A stretch of DNA of 64,000 nucleotides, from NCBI RefSeq assembly GCF_905475395.1, contig NC_058337.1, forward strand, positions 111,098,368 to 111,162,367, read 5' to 3'. The translations under genes and the position numbers were made by a program. Below, in pieces: positions 1 to 12,665 of this stretch (the stretch's first letter is position 1; each line of letters begins with the position of its first letter). The notes under the pieces were generated by a model that saw nothing but the letters and a program-made list of their open reading frames with translations, ran no database searches and was not told the origin of the DNA. The DNA comes from Chrysoperla carnea. Lineage: Eukaryota > Arthropoda > Insecta > Neuroptera > Chrysopidae.

Positions 1-1149
1 AGTTTCCGAGAGCCTATTTTATAAGGTGACATCATAGCAGGATCGTATCAATATTGTTTCTTTTTTCTACGGTAGCTGTCAGTTGTTTTTAAAAATCATT
101 AAAAAGCATTTGAGAAATAGTATAGTACGATCCTAGGTCAGAAAGTAAGATATCCTGGCGTATATGAAATAAGAACCGATATCTCGTACGCCAAGGCATC
201 CAACCTTCTGGAGGTGGGATAATTACTATCTTTCTTTATCTGATAGCTGGAGGTACGGTGTAGTAATCGATTAAGTAACGATTGAAAGTTTGTACAATAA
301 ACTCCTTACAATTTATTTTAAAACGAGAAATTTAAGTGGTAATTTATTAAAAATGTACGATAATTTTATAAATTGTTGCTATGCTATCGCGCTTCAAAAA
401 TACAATCCACCAAACAAAATTACATTAATTGTATTTTTGACTAAATTGTAAAATGAAAAAGAGTATCGGGTGATACAGAAATCATCCAAGTATACCCTGT
501 TACTGAGAATTTTCTACAAAAATGGAAATGTAATGATAGGTACTGCATTTTCCTACAAATTATAAACCTAAAAACAAAAGTTATTAGTTATTCAAAACAA
601 ACGTTAGTTGAGTTGTAATTATAAAATAAATTTGTAAATATAACTCTATTAGTTCTTACGTCTTTTATTTCGTTCTTCAATTATTGCAAAATATTCTATA
701 AAAATATTTTTATTATATAAGATACCTTTTATATTTTATTATTATTAATAATACATAATGGCGAAGTAATTCTATATCTTTACACATAGAACATGTCTTG
801 TAGATAGAATTCACTAACAGAAGAAGAGTATGTCCACTAGCTTGTTGAATTGTATGCTGAAGGATATGTCGTATGAGGAAAATATGAGATGTTGATGAGA
901 GTCGCTAGGATACTATAATATGGTACGTATATCACATGGTGGTTTTGTTAGGTTAGGAGTGAAAATGTCAGTATGTATCTCATTCTTAGTTATATTATTG
1001 TTCTATTATATAATATACTACATACATAATAGAGATTTTGAAAGGTGAAAGGTGTCATATTATTGGTGCTCATACCAAAGTTCACTACATTATATAGAAA
1101 AGGAATTCCTTAAATGTTGGAGAGGTAATTAAATTATAGCGGAATACGG

Positions 1150-1245
1150 TAGCAGCGTGATTCAAAGATTGTTGCCCATCTCCTTTAAGCAAAAAATTTT
1201 ATATGTAATTTCTATGGTGATACCAATCAATGACATCACTTAACT
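1150..1245 (-). repeat. Dispersed repeat family C, fragment
   Basis: This is a short inverted match to copies near 11530-11880, 31790-31980 and 46140-46415. The shared core reads, on the opposite strand, as 'CGCCATAGAGATTACATATA' followed by an AAACTTTG-like stretch. Here it is diverged and truncated. Repeat class is unknown. Confidence 0.5.
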
Positions 1246-1445
1246 AAATCATTCCTTGTTGCATGCTACTAAATATTTTCAAAAACATTGACCCACTCTT
1301 AGACACTTCCTGAACCACTTACAGCCGTTCAAAAACAGTAAAAGCGATTTTCCGCCATTTTATTCTCGTTATTTAGAGGCTATCGAAAATTGGATGTAAT
1401 AGTGAGCAAAGTTAAACTCAGTTTTGCAATCTTGGTTGTATCGAC

Positions 1446-1605
1446 TTCTTCAAGACCAAGAACAAGACCAATATAGTACCACTTCAACAAGACTAATACT
1501 AAGATCATATCTACATGAATTAGACAAAGACCAAGACCTAACTCCACAAGACCAAGACTTATTTGCTCAAGACCATGAGTCACAACAAGACTTTTACCAA
1601 ATCAA
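1446..1605 (+). repeat. Degenerate CAAGAC hexamer repeat
   Basis: The motif CAAGAC or CAAGACCAAGA recurs many times with intervening degenerate units. It keeps a frame open on the plus strand (1424-1687) that reads as Gln/Asp-rich repeats such as DQDQ and KDQD. The open frame is best explained by the repeat's hexamer period. No start context, splice site or family supports a gene. Confidence 0.5.
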
Positions 1606-3322
1606 TAATCAGTCAACCCTAGTAGCTGAATTGGTTAAGACTCAACCACTCGATTTCCGCCGCCACAACAAAAATTACTTTAATTAATAGTTGTGATGGG
1701 CTGGTGTAGTGCATAATATATGCATGAAGAAGGTGCACTCAGCCTCTGAAAATATTTGAGGAGCTGATAAATGAAATTATCAGCGGAAAAGGTGGTAAAA
1801 TACATATTTAGTATCACAATGGGTTCTATAGCCTATATGTATCCTTCGTGGACAGCCGATATAACCTACTCTAACCAAACTTCCTCCCGTTCGAGGAATT
1901 CACTAAAAAAAATATTGAATTTATCAATTGAAAATAACCTCACTTATAATCTTTTAGAAATACACTTTAGTAGGTACATTCATAATGGGTATTCGTTGTA
2001 TAGTAGTTTTGTCTGCAATCGACGTCGAGTGTTAGTTGGTTACCATATAACTAACTAGGTTGCCAACCAACACTGATTTTGCTGTCATAGACTATAACCG
2101 CCGCATTGACCAAAACCACTTGAAACACTCTCCACATACTACGAAGCCATCATTGATGGGGGCTATATATCCCAACATTCACATATATATATCCTGTTGT
2201 CGTTCGTATATATTCGAAGTAGAAATTTCATTTTATTATTCGAATGTATATTCGTAAAATATATGAAAACGTATGTATAATTTTACATACTTTATTCTTC
2301 AAATACGAAGTCATAAAAATTCAAAAAGTGTCATGTAGGCATTGCATATGCAACATCTTGTATTTCGGCAATATGTTACCCTTTCCTTTAATTTTACCAG
2401 GCCACCAAAGACCTGTAGAATATCGAAGATTCTATTTGATAAATTTGGTGTTCATTACTCAAAAAAATAAAACATAACAAACAAAACAAAATGAAAATAA
2501 ACAATTGACTAGATTAATTGTTGAAATACCCTATATAGACAGTGTTAAACATCAGTGCTTGTATTTTTTTCATAAGTTAAAAAAACCAAAACATTCATGT
2601 AGCGTAAAATCTCAAAGGGTTTAAGATATTCTATGTAGCTTATTTACGGGCTCAAACCCACTATTTACGTCATAAATAGGGTACTAAAAGGATTTTAATA
2701 GAACTGCTGTTTTCGCATCTACTAAGAAGTCCTTACCGTAATTTTTTGTTTACTTACTTAATTTAAGCCTTGACTTTTAGCTTTAAAATTTAGACAAATA
2801 GAAATAAAAGACAGGTTAATTTTAACGTGTTTATTATTAAATTATCACTGGTCGATACATATTTTACATCCAAAACAAGAGTATACTTTTTGAAAGCTTT
2901 TTGACGTGTTGAATACGAATCTGAGCACAAAATTTCTTCAGCATGTCACGTTTTCTAAAAAGACTTCCAATTTCCATATGAGAAAAGAATTACATAGTGG
3001 TATTACGAAAGAATTTCGAATCTAACCGAAAAACGGACTTTTTTAGGTAAAAAATTTTCGAAAACTTTATGTTTTAGAAAAAATCTGAAAACTAATTCGA
3101 ACTCAGCACTTCAAAAACTATACAAAATAATCTATCGCATAAAGGATATAAAAAAAAATCAAATTTTATTGACCAGTGTTATTTGGATAATATTTTTTTG
3201 TGAATTTCGTCATTACCTACTTGCATTTAAATATGAATGGAGGAAAATAAGTACTATAAAACTTCTATCACTTCTATAAAACACTATCAAATATGATTTA
3301 AAAATATTTTAAATTCTTAAAA

Positions 3323-5109
3323 TTAAACAACAGTTTCTTCGGCCGGGCGTGATGTTATAGCCAATGAAGAGGGTACGTTTTGATTACCACATTTTACAGG
3401 TAAACCATTTTCACAACATAATTCATCGGTAGATTCAATACCTGAATATCTCCAATCTTTCGTCTCACAAACTCGACTATAAAGCCGCATCTGAAAAATA
3501 TCAATATAGATTTAAAAAATTTAACCGGTTCCACCAGCCTCCATAAATGCATGACAAAATTTACTTGGTCTATGTACCGATAAATAGATACGATAATAGA
3601 GAGCTGATAATTAATTAAAAATTTTACAATTTTGTTTACCTTCCTTTTGGAGGATTTATTATGAAAAATTTGCTTCTTAATGGGTTATTATCGAATGGGT
3701 ATTATCGAATTTATTTACACAAAAGAGTTTTTCAACACGATTTGTAAAAAAATAGTAGAAAATTTGCAAGTATTCAAATAGCTGGCAAATACGAAGCAAA
3801 GGTTAAATAAAAAAAACATTTTAACCCTTTGTACACTAGTTACCATTGTTTGCGAACTCGCTACTATTCTTTGTTTGTACAAAAAAAATCAATTAAATAA
3901 TTACAATAAGATTTTTCATATTTCCCGCTGCATTACAAACAATTATTGGCCCTTGATTTTGTGCTGCTTTTGCAATTTCCACACACAATTTTCCGCATGT
4001 ATCTTGCCCTTCTTTATTGCATTGTACTTCAATTGTTTGTTTTGCTACAATAGGATGTGCCTCAGGACCTAAATCATTCACAGAGAATAATGCACATTCA
4101 CAGCGACCTCTATCTGATGCACCAAATTCCTTTTTTTGTATGTAGTTTGAAGACGTATGTCGTGAGCAACGAGTGCTATAAATTGAAAAAAATTCAAGAA
4201 AATTGAATCGAATTAATTGAAATTTAAAAATACCTTACACAAATCTCATGGATATGTTATTTCAATTTTTAAATAGTAAATATACAGGATTACTCAGTGC
4301 GAAGCTACCAGTGTAGTAAGGTGTTAAACAAAGATGGTCAAATACATATGAGTGATACCATCTTACTAAATAACCCTGTATAGTAATTCTGGTACCCCTT
4401 ATCCCCGCCGATTATACTTGGTAAAGTAAGCTGAATAAGAGCACTTCTGAATACACTTTCGTCTTATTTCGCAAGTTTCTCATTCCTAGCTGACACTAGA
4501 GTAGCAACAACTGCTGAAATAGCTCTCTATGCGTAGTACAATTATTTTCTTGTGTATTAAAATAAAAATATAGTTTTTTTATTAAAGTTAAAGGCAATAA
4601 TTGTTTTGTTTATTCAAAAAACGTCGAAGTTAGGAGACACAATAACCACCAAACTGCACAAGTAATCAAGATAATGTGGAGAGGAAGTTCCCCAGTACTC
4701 GTCTAGGTGCCTCGTGTTGTCATTGAATTAGGTACAAAAAAACGCTTTTATATCGAAGTTGGGCTAGGCCAGGTGATTGCAGACGGGACACCGCAAGTAT
4801 CATATCCCAATTCTCCTGCCTCGTCTGACTTCGTGCTACTGCACTTCGTACGAAATTATACGAAAATTTAAACATATTGAAATTTGATATCGAAAATTTT
4901 GAATATCATTGTTTTATAAAGAACTTTTTATTTATACTACATATTTCCTGTGTAAGAATATGTTGCGGTATATCCATGATAAATACACTTGATTCAAAAT
5001 TTCTTATTAGGCCCAAACTTACCTAGCATATTTAGATGGAAATTTGAATGGCTCATCCACTATCGTATCATCGAGTACATACTTTCTATGGGTATAAATA
5101 TGTGAGTCC
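3323..5109 (-). CDS. Secreted cysteine-rich protein, follicle cell protein 3C-1-like (5' exon missing)
   Basis: Three exons join in frame on the minus strand: 5109-5023, 4175-3905 and 3490-3323 (stop TAA at 3325-3323). Each junction is a good GT-AG pair: donor GTAAGT after ..GCTAG, acceptor TTTATAG, donor GTAATT, acceptor TTTTTCAG. Phases agree (2 bases carried, then phase 0). The visible part is 28 + 1 split codon + 90 + 55 codons. Cysteines are spaced CEC, VQCNKEGQDTCGKLC, IIVC, VCET and then a terminal LCCENGLPVKC. From memory, the CC-x-(D/E)-G-L-P-x-K-C ending and central C-x(n)-C-x3-C pattern match insect follicle cell protein 3C-1, a secreted ovarian follicle-cell product; I could not run a search. 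The exon with the start codon and signal peptide should lie above 5110 and was not found. An AATAAA on the minus strand at 3170-3165 may be the polyadenylation signal. Introns are 847 and 414 nt. The gene structure is well supported; the family name is less so. Confidence 0.65.
4285..4378. mobile_element. Tiny MITE-like element in an intron
   Basis: Imperfect terminal inverted repeats (CAGGATTACTCAGT on the left, complement of ACTAAATAACCCTG on the right) are each flanked by TA. The length is 94 bp. It sits in the intron between the first two visible exons of the minus-strand cysteine-rich gene. The short, imperfect repeats keep confidence modest. Confidence 0.4.
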
Positions 5110-5814
5110 CTGTAAAATGAAAAACAGAATAAAAAAGTAAAAATACTTAATCAATAAATATTAATTTATCACTGAATATCGAAAAATTTTATTTTTACAT
5201 TTAAACAATTTTTGTTCGATTTTTAAATAAATTTTGATTTAGGTATTTTATTTTTTAGTAAACAATATTGCAATAAAATAATTACCCTAAAATTAGTGTC
5301 GAAAATGTAATTAAAATGAAAATAAATTTGACAAACTTAAAAATTTGCATGTTTATTCCAAATTAAAATGATCACAAAATTTAATTTTAAATGCACACTC
5401 AATGATATTTAAATTTAAACTAACTAAATATTGCTAATTATAATGACTATTTATTAAAAATTTAAATATCCTGCCACGGTAAAAATGTTTATTTAAAATT
5501 TAATAACATTCAATGTTTAATCAAAACAAAAATATAATTTCGATGAAATAAATCGAATAAATATTGATATTTAAAACTAAACTTGGGTAAATTCCATAGT
5601 CAAGTAAAGTGTTCGATTACATTAAACTTATCAGAAATTAATTTATTATTAATTATCAAAAAGTTTACATTTACAGAAGTTGTACAGGATAATATATAAG
5701 TTGTTTTTTATTTATATTTCTTTTTTGAAGTGAAAACTTCTTTTTCTCACTTTGAGCACTTTTTGAGTGAACAAAAATCATAGAAATCGCGTCACCGCAA
5801 TGGTTTGTGTTTGT

Positions 5815-5890
5815 AATTGAACTCCTCCTAAACGGATGGATCGATTTTGATGAAATTTTTTGTATGCGTTGAAGTGGGTGTGTGGATGGT
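5815..5890 (+). repeat. Dispersed repeat family B, fragment
   Basis: It contains the sequence AAACGGATGGATCGATTTTGATGAA, matching the 'AAACGGATGAACCGATTTTAA' core of fuller copies at 20570-20780 and 22060-22430. Only the core is recognisable here. Confidence 0.4.
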
Positions 5891-6288
5891 TTAGATTCAA
5901 CATTTGGTCCATTACAAGACGTTTTTGAGGGTTCGCACCAAAAAATTAAAACCCATGAAATTAACGGTGGAAACGCATATAATTAATATTTTACATTACA
6001 TCTTACTATTCAAATATATATATTTGTGCTCCCACCATATTTATCTAAAATTCTGAAAAGCTCTTCAAATAATATTGAGGTATTTATTATTATTCAGGTA
6101 TTGTGAAAAAAATTTGAAAGTTAACATTATCATTCGCATTCGCATTACCGAATGTACAAAATTCAACATTAATCCCATCACTAACAGTATATTGAAAATA
6201 ATAGAAGAGCTAATATTTAATAAAATTAATATAATATTTTAATATAATATATATTATAATAAAAAGCTTTTTTGTAATACATAATATT

Positions 6289-6328
6289 AAAAAAAAAAAA
6301 AAAAGAAAAAAAAAGAAAAAAAAAAAAA
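6289..6328 (+). repeat. A-rich tract
   Basis: A nearly pure run of A interrupted by a few G residues. It is preceded by AAAAAGCTTTTTT and followed by AAAAAAGCTTTC. It could be a retroposon tail, but no element head was recognised upstream. Confidence 0.6.
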
Positions 6329-6616
6329 GCTTTCAATAATACTTAAAGTTCGTTAAAGGAGTGGTATTTAATATTAGTTATTTGATGTTATATGAAAGAT
6401 AATGTGGTTCATGAATATTCATAAACATATTATCAATTTGGTTGTGTTGATGTTGATAAAGCGAAAAGTAAGTTTTTTTAATGAAAAGAAAAAAAAACGT
6501 AAGTAAGGAAAAAATAATCTATTGTGCAACAAGTGCAAGACTTTACACATGGAAGCTATGAACACGAATAAAGTAAAAGATTTTTATGCCATGCATATGT
6601 GTAATTTGCAAGATAT

Positions 6617-6760
6617 ACTAAGTTTAGTCCCAAGTTTGTAACGCTTAAGAACATTTATACTACACACAAAATTTTAAAATTTTGGTTTAGGTGTTCATAA
6701 AATAACCTAATTAGTCGATTTTCGGTTGTCCGCCCCTACGTCTGTCCATTATTCATTTTC
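6617..6760 (+). repeat. Dispersed repeat family A, copy 1
   Basis: It starts near AGTTTAGTCCCAAGTTTGTA and ends in a run of CCGCCC/GTCTGTCC. The same blocks recur at 50350-50990 and in reverse at 40371-40735. It includes 'GGTGTTCATAAAATAACCTA'. The class is unknown; no transposase is visible. Confidence 0.6.
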
Positions 6761-8669
6761 AATACTTAAAATGCTAGTATACCTACACAGCTAGCTATAA
6801 TGGAAAATAGCTACCCCGTTCTTAATATTCCCGTATTTAATAGGGCAAATATCGAATTTCGAAAACACAATTGCGAAATGTTTGTTTATTTTTTAAAAGT
6901 AGTTTTGTTTGAGGTTTTGGAAGTTAAAATGAATAACTGTTTATTTGAATAATCAAATTTCCTACTGCTCATTGAATAATGTATAATTACTTTTTTGTAT
7001 TTTTAGTTTGGTAGGAGCTTGTTTTTGATCAGAGAGGAGTGCAGGCCCGTGCTTTTTGAGTCTATGCATTAGTCAGGAGCTGATGCTCATTCCTTGTAAT
7101 GACAAAAACCTAATTTTCCATTGAATGCAAAAAATTAAGTAAATTAGGAGCGACAAATGAATGTGACCCAATCAGTTCTATGACGCATGAGAAAACAGTG
7201 CAGAAATAGAGAACTTATCCTGCATGAGTAAAGTAAAATATGTAAAGGAAGAAAAATTAGAATTGTTGTACTAACATAAAATTAATATCTTGTATATCTA
7301 TCTAAGGTGAGAGTATAAATTTTACTTAAATAATATAAAAAAATTACTTAAATCTATTTACTACTTGTTGATGTATAATATTATGAATGTTGTAAGCATA
7401 TTACAAATTTAGAAAAATTATAATTTGACAAGAGATATAAAACATATTAGTCTTTAGGACACTAAATTTTTTATTAAATTTTACATAATAGAAAATAACA
7501 TGGACGTCACAAAAAGTGAAGATTGTTTTCCCGAAAGTCGCTATCGAATCCGAGCCGCTGAAACTCTAATATTAGGTTATATGTAGAAAACCTAATATGC
7601 AGAAAATTAACATATTATACAATTCAGACTAATTTGTCTATGTTAAATGGTTCCCTTAGGCAATAAATAGTCTGCGAATAACTTTTCTTTTGTTGTAATT
7701 TTTTTTACGCTCCCAAAAGTCATACCCACCTGCAGTGTGTGTTAACAGGGATATTCCAACGCGTTTCGAAATCTGAGTACATTATAGAGAAAGCTATAGG
7801 AGTGTGAATACTAAAAACTTAATTAGATTAAACCTAACAAATTAGATTTTTTACTAAGCTTAAACCTTACAAACTCTTATTATTATATTTCTAACCCATA
7901 TGCGGTTTTTTTCCCTTACTAAACGAAATGATTTCCCCTTGATAACCATACTAGCAGCAAAATAACTCCTAAAAACTACAAAATTTTATAAAAACAAAAC
8001 CATTTCTTTTTTAAAAAAACATATAAATTTTAATAATACAAAATATTTTATGATAGCTTTAAATTTTTATATTAAAATCATAAATACAAATTAAAAATAA
8101 TAAGTTAACAAAAAAAAAAAGAAAGAAAAAAACTAACAAAGAAGAAAAATGGATTTTCTTTTAGTGAAGTGAAAAAAAAGGTAAAATGAAGATAACGAAG
8201 AAAAGTTATTTATATTTGTTTGCTTTTTTTACAGATTGAGTGTTGTACCTTATCGTAATTTTAATTTATTTTTTATAGCCATTTTTTTGAATATTCTTTC
8301 TATCTTGCAAATTGTAATTACATTCTTTAAGCGTATTCAAATTACGGACAAAATATGATTTGAAAACGTTGGTTTTTAACTATTTACTATAATTTCCGGT
8401 GCGGTGTTACCAGAGGCAAATCTATCTGGCTATTACAATTTATATACCTTAGAAAAATGATTTTATTGAAATCATCAATAATAATAAACGCAGTTAACGC
8501 AACCCCTCTTATTTCCAAAATCCGGCCGTCTATTTTCTCTGACGTGACTAGCTCTTATTCTGTCACTCATGAGAACTATTCTCTAAGCGTCAAGTAACAA
8601 CAAAATGAATTCAAGTTGCTTGCCTCCTGATAAGTAAATCTTCATATAAATGCTGACTCATATATAATG

Positions 8670-8918
8670 TCTCATCTTCTCTGTCACTACCCAGCTCTTG
8701 CTATGAGGAGATGGACTTACTTGAGCCAGCCTCTCTTTGACGACCTCTCCAACCTAAAGTCCGTCGACGTCAAAGCTCTCCTGCTGTTCTTAAACAGCTC
8801 CAAATGGTTCATGGAGTAGTGGCCGGGGATGGGCCAACCCTTTTTCGGTATCACAACGAACCCTATGGTCTAAGTGTGTCCCACCTCAGGACAGCCACTC
8901 TAACCTAACCTAACCTAT
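8670..8918 (-). repeat. TTAGG-tailed dispersed repeat, copy 1
   Basis: This GC-richer block contains CCTCTCTTTGACGACCTCTC, GTCCGTCGACGTCAAAG and CTTTTTCGGTATCAC. It ends at 8899-8918 in (CTAAC)n, which is the complement of the insect telomeric TTAGG motif. An inverted, diverged copy lies at 12665-12915, and part of the block recurs near 20810-20875. It is probably the 3' end of a retroelement or a SINE. No coding sequence is recognisable. Confidence 0.6.
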
Positions 8919-9879
8919 AATAAGAAGGAACTGAAAGATGTTTCAAGAGACATTATCAACAAGGTACAAAACTTTATTCTAATACTTCTCTGTGTTATAC
9001 CTCTAAAGAGATATAATTTTTTTGTTTTTAAGGTTATAAATAAGTCAGCATTTTTTTATGACCATATAGTGCCCAGTAGTTTTGTTTTTTGTGTTGTTTT
9101 TGTGTATTGTGTCTGGTTTTATAAAATTGATAGGAAGTAAGAGGTAGAAGGTTTGGAAGGTTTGGTAGGTTTAGATTACACATATAACTTGAGTTAATAT
9201 AATACATAAATATACCGTGGTGACCAATTTAGTAAATGGTGGTAGAATAAAGTAAACTTGCACGACGGAAAGATATAGGTGGATGATACTTATAAACAGT
9301 TTCCGATAGAGACTTTATAAAATATTGAAAGGAAAGAATTTATGATTTTACTTAGTTTCATCTGAAACTACTTAGAACTGTAAAGAATTGCTTCGCTTGA
9401 CTTTTTGCCGCTTACAATTTATTATTACAGTTCAAAACTTTGAAAATTCAAATATAGTTTAAATAACAAGCAATATTTTTGGTGTACTTCAATTTTTGGA
9501 GTATATCTTGATGCAATTTAGTGAAAAAGACAAGAAAAATAATATTTTTGTAACACAAACAACTTCTTCCTTACAAAATTAACAAAATGATAACGGTCTA
9601 AAGCGGAAATAAGTGAAAATGGAGCTTATGTTGTCAAAATTTAGTCTTACAAGATAGATAGTAGTCATTGATACTGTTACAAGTTTCTATGGTTGTTTTA
9701 CAAAGGCCTTGATGGTCCTAGTTAAATTTAAAACCTGATGGTCCACCAAAGTTACATTGGAAGAGAGAAGGAATAATAACGAAGGATAAATAATGATCCA
9801 AAGTAAATTGGATTATTATTTTAAGTCCTTTTTTTATTAAATTAAATTTTTACGAAAAAATTGTTTCTTCCTTTTAACT

Positions 9880-10020
9880 CCCGACTAAAAAAAAGGGGTT
9901 TTATGACTATGTTTAGGGTTCCGTATCCCATTACAACTAGAAAGGAGGTGATGATCTTCAAACGGCTGTTCATATTTTGATTGAATCATAGCTAAGAACA
10001 ATTTTGACACAGCTCTTTTC
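9880..10020 (+). repeat. Dispersed repeat, family B relative
   Basis: It begins with a run of AAAAAAAAGGGGTTTTA followed by TTTAGGGTTCCGTATCC, GATGATCTTCAAACGGCTG and AATCATAGCTAAGAACA. The same blocks occur near 49640-49850 in the same order. Confidence 0.5.
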
Positions 10021-11529
10021 CAGAATTCTTTTATTTCAATATTCTTACAATGTTTCTATTCGGGTATGAAGAGATTAATGTTATTTTACTATTGTGTGTC
10101 TGTAATCCTACAAGTTACAATATCTCACAGTTAATATGCAGCTGCACGTTTAATCTCTTCCAGTTCATAAAGAAAATTACATCTCAATATTCCCGAAAGT
10201 AAAAGTTTTGAGAATTTAGAAAAAAGCGCTTCAAAAAAAAAAAAAATAAAGTCACACTCAATATTTTAGAAACTTTGTGTAACTATTTTGTTATTTAGAA
10301 TGTGAAGGAAAGCATATGGATTTTATATTTTACAAGCGAGTAATATAAATTATGTTTAGTAATGTATTTTGGCCATTTTCTTTTGAATTTAATTTTATTT
10401 GGATTATATAGTTTAATGTCCATCCGCCCTACATTCTATTGTTTTATATAATTAAATCTCTGGTTTTGTGAAGAACGATTATGAAAATATGAATAAGATT
10501 TGGATGTTATAAATAACAGCTTCAATGTTACGAAAATATCATGGAAATTTTGTTGAAAATATTTGTAAATCAAACATAAATTTCAAGACGAATTGTTGGT
10601 AAGACTGGCACTGTTTTCGAGAGCTTATTTTAAGAATGCAAGTACTTTTACTCCTTTTTTTGAGAAAGAGCTGATTGAATTGAGCAAATCTGATCAACCA
10701 AACTTGTTGTTTACTCTCCCAAGCTACTTTTCATAACTCTTTCATCATTTTCACAAGGAAAATGCAATGAAACGAATCATGCTTTTGAATGATAAAGAGC
10801 AATAAAGAACTTATAATCTGAATAAATAGAAATTTTCTTTTAAAAACCGTTTTATGTGCTACGTTTGTATTTTAAAAAAGTTAACTCAAAACCTTTATAT
10901 AAAACCTAATTAATTTTAGTTTCATTTCCTCAGTACTATTAAATATTTTTTTATATAATTTAAGGATAAAATACCTAATTAAAGTTCTTTGAGTATAGTT
11001 ATTTTTATTTTCTAACGCAGTAAGCTGATTTACATTTCTATATGGCACTTTGAATATGCAAGCTTGAAACACAAATGTTATATTTCTATAGATTTCTTTT
11101 ACAAAACTTTTATTTCAAGGATATTTTTCACCTCTATGTGCAAACATTTTTTAAATTTGAGCTATTGAGGGGAAATGGATTTACAGTTGAAATTTAATTT
11201 ATTCGAACTCGAATGAACTATTATAGGAAATTCTAGCAATCAGCATACATAGTTTTTGCAATGAGTATCTTATAAATTCAGGAAACGATTTTCTAAAATT
11301 TTTAATTCGCGTATATGAGTGAAACAAAAACATGGAATCGCCAAAGTTTATATTGTCATTCTTCAGTTTTTTGAGGTCATGAGACAACGCCAATGGTCGA
11401 AAAGATGAGAGCATTTGTAAAATTAACACAAACTCACAGTGTGCCATGATTTAAATTGAAATCAGATACTTTGCGTTTACTATTTAAAGGCAATACAATA
11501 GAGGATCGGACTAAATTTTTCTCTTAGAA

Positions 11530-11880
11530 TGCAGAATTCTCACTTTACGAATAGAAAAGCAAAGTTTGTTATTAAAAATCTTTACTAGTATGCAAGATAT
11601 GAACGTTTAAAATTTCTTACTAAGCAAAAAGGAAGATACCCATTATATTGACGTCATACATGGGGATCGCCATAGAGATTACATATAAAACTTTGTTTTG
11701 CTAAAGGGATATGGGCAACTTTTGAATGCACTCTTTGATTGCTTATAACTTCTTTGGTTTTTAAAATATTTTTATTTCACTTTTAAATTTTGTCATGGTA
11801 TCAAGCCTAGTTTTACATTTTTATAGGTAATATAGCCAATTCGACGTCAGGATTATCCCCTATTCAATAGAGGGCTCAGA
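11530..11880 (+). repeat. Dispersed repeat family C, long copy
   Basis: It shares CGCCATAGAGATTACATATA and the following TTATAACTTCTTTG-type stretch with the copy at 31790-31980. It shares the whole length, in reverse, with 46140-46415, including the flanking block with GAATAGAAAAGCAAAG. No protein is recognisable. Likely an old transposon-derived family. Confidence 0.6.
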
Positions 11881-12585
11881 ATATAATTGAATTTTGGACC
11901 TCACTGAAAATCTCTGAAATTTTGATTGTTACCTCCGATCAAAACTCTCGCGGGTTAATCTTTCCGAGTATACTCGCCAAATTTAGCCAAAATGAAGCAC
12001 TCACTACCACCGAATTTAAAGGACAAGGCATTAACACTAAAAAATGTTATCGACGTCGTTGATGTGTCGGTAAAAACGTATTAACGGCAATATGGTCGGA
12101 AAAGAATTCCATAACATTCGACTCTACCCACGTCTTGTTTTTTACCTTTTTGGAAGTAAATATGAAGAAAAGTCTCTGTATAGAGGATTGGAAACTAAGA
12201 CATAAAAGGTTTTTTTTTTCCGCAATTTTATTTCGTCTAAAATGCATGCATATAAAAATCTCTAAACAAATAATAAATATTAAAAAAATTCATATTATAT
12301 TCATAGCAAAAGTAAAAATTTTTTTAATTATTACTTTTTTTCGTCTTTATTTTAATTAACTGTTAAATATATATTTCATAGTCAATTTTGTATCGTCATT
12401 CATTTAAAAAATAGTAATTTGAAATTCTGTAATTACAGTCGCTATATACAACTACATGCCTACTGTATAAAATATAGACTACAGTCAGTCCTTCATGTCT
12501 TTGATTGCAGCATATATTGCAATATGCCTGCTTATTGTCTTTCTACAAATTTTATAGAGTGATTATAAAGTAAGTGTTTTAGCCA

Positions 12586-12665
12586 GATGGCTCAGTTGAT
12601 TAAAGCGTAGTCCATTCCGTAATCGATATGGTTGACATAGCGGGATCCATTCATTGCAACACCAA
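12586..12665 (+). repeat. tRNA-like SINE head
   Basis: The sequence GCCAGATGGCTCAGTTGATT followed by AAAGCG is a close match to a tRNA 5' half containing the polymerase III A box. A central CGTAATCG resembles an anticodon arm, and a weak B-box-like GGTTGACATAGCGGGATCC follows. It cannot fold as an intact tRNA, so I read it as a tRNA-derived SINE head or decayed tRNA pseudogene. It runs directly into the TTAGG-bearing repeat. Confidence 0.55.

Larger units (their letters stand above)
1..3160. other. Gene-free stretch at left end
   Basis: No exon could be supported on either strand. Several open frames of 65-95 codons occur here, but none has a recognisable domain or convincing splice context in this AT-rich DNA. 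The stretch holds a degenerate CAAGAC-type repeat (about 1446-1605) and a fragment of a dispersed repeat (about 1150-1245). AT-rich matter between 2.5 and 3.2 kb is probably the 3' flank of the minus-strand gene that ends at 3323. Confidence 0.5.

Noticed and set aside
7861..7960. A possible first exon for the cysteine-rich gene (minus-strand ATG followed by GTAAGG)
   Set aside because: The encoded peptide is basic, not a signal peptide, and the phase does not fit the exon at 5109.
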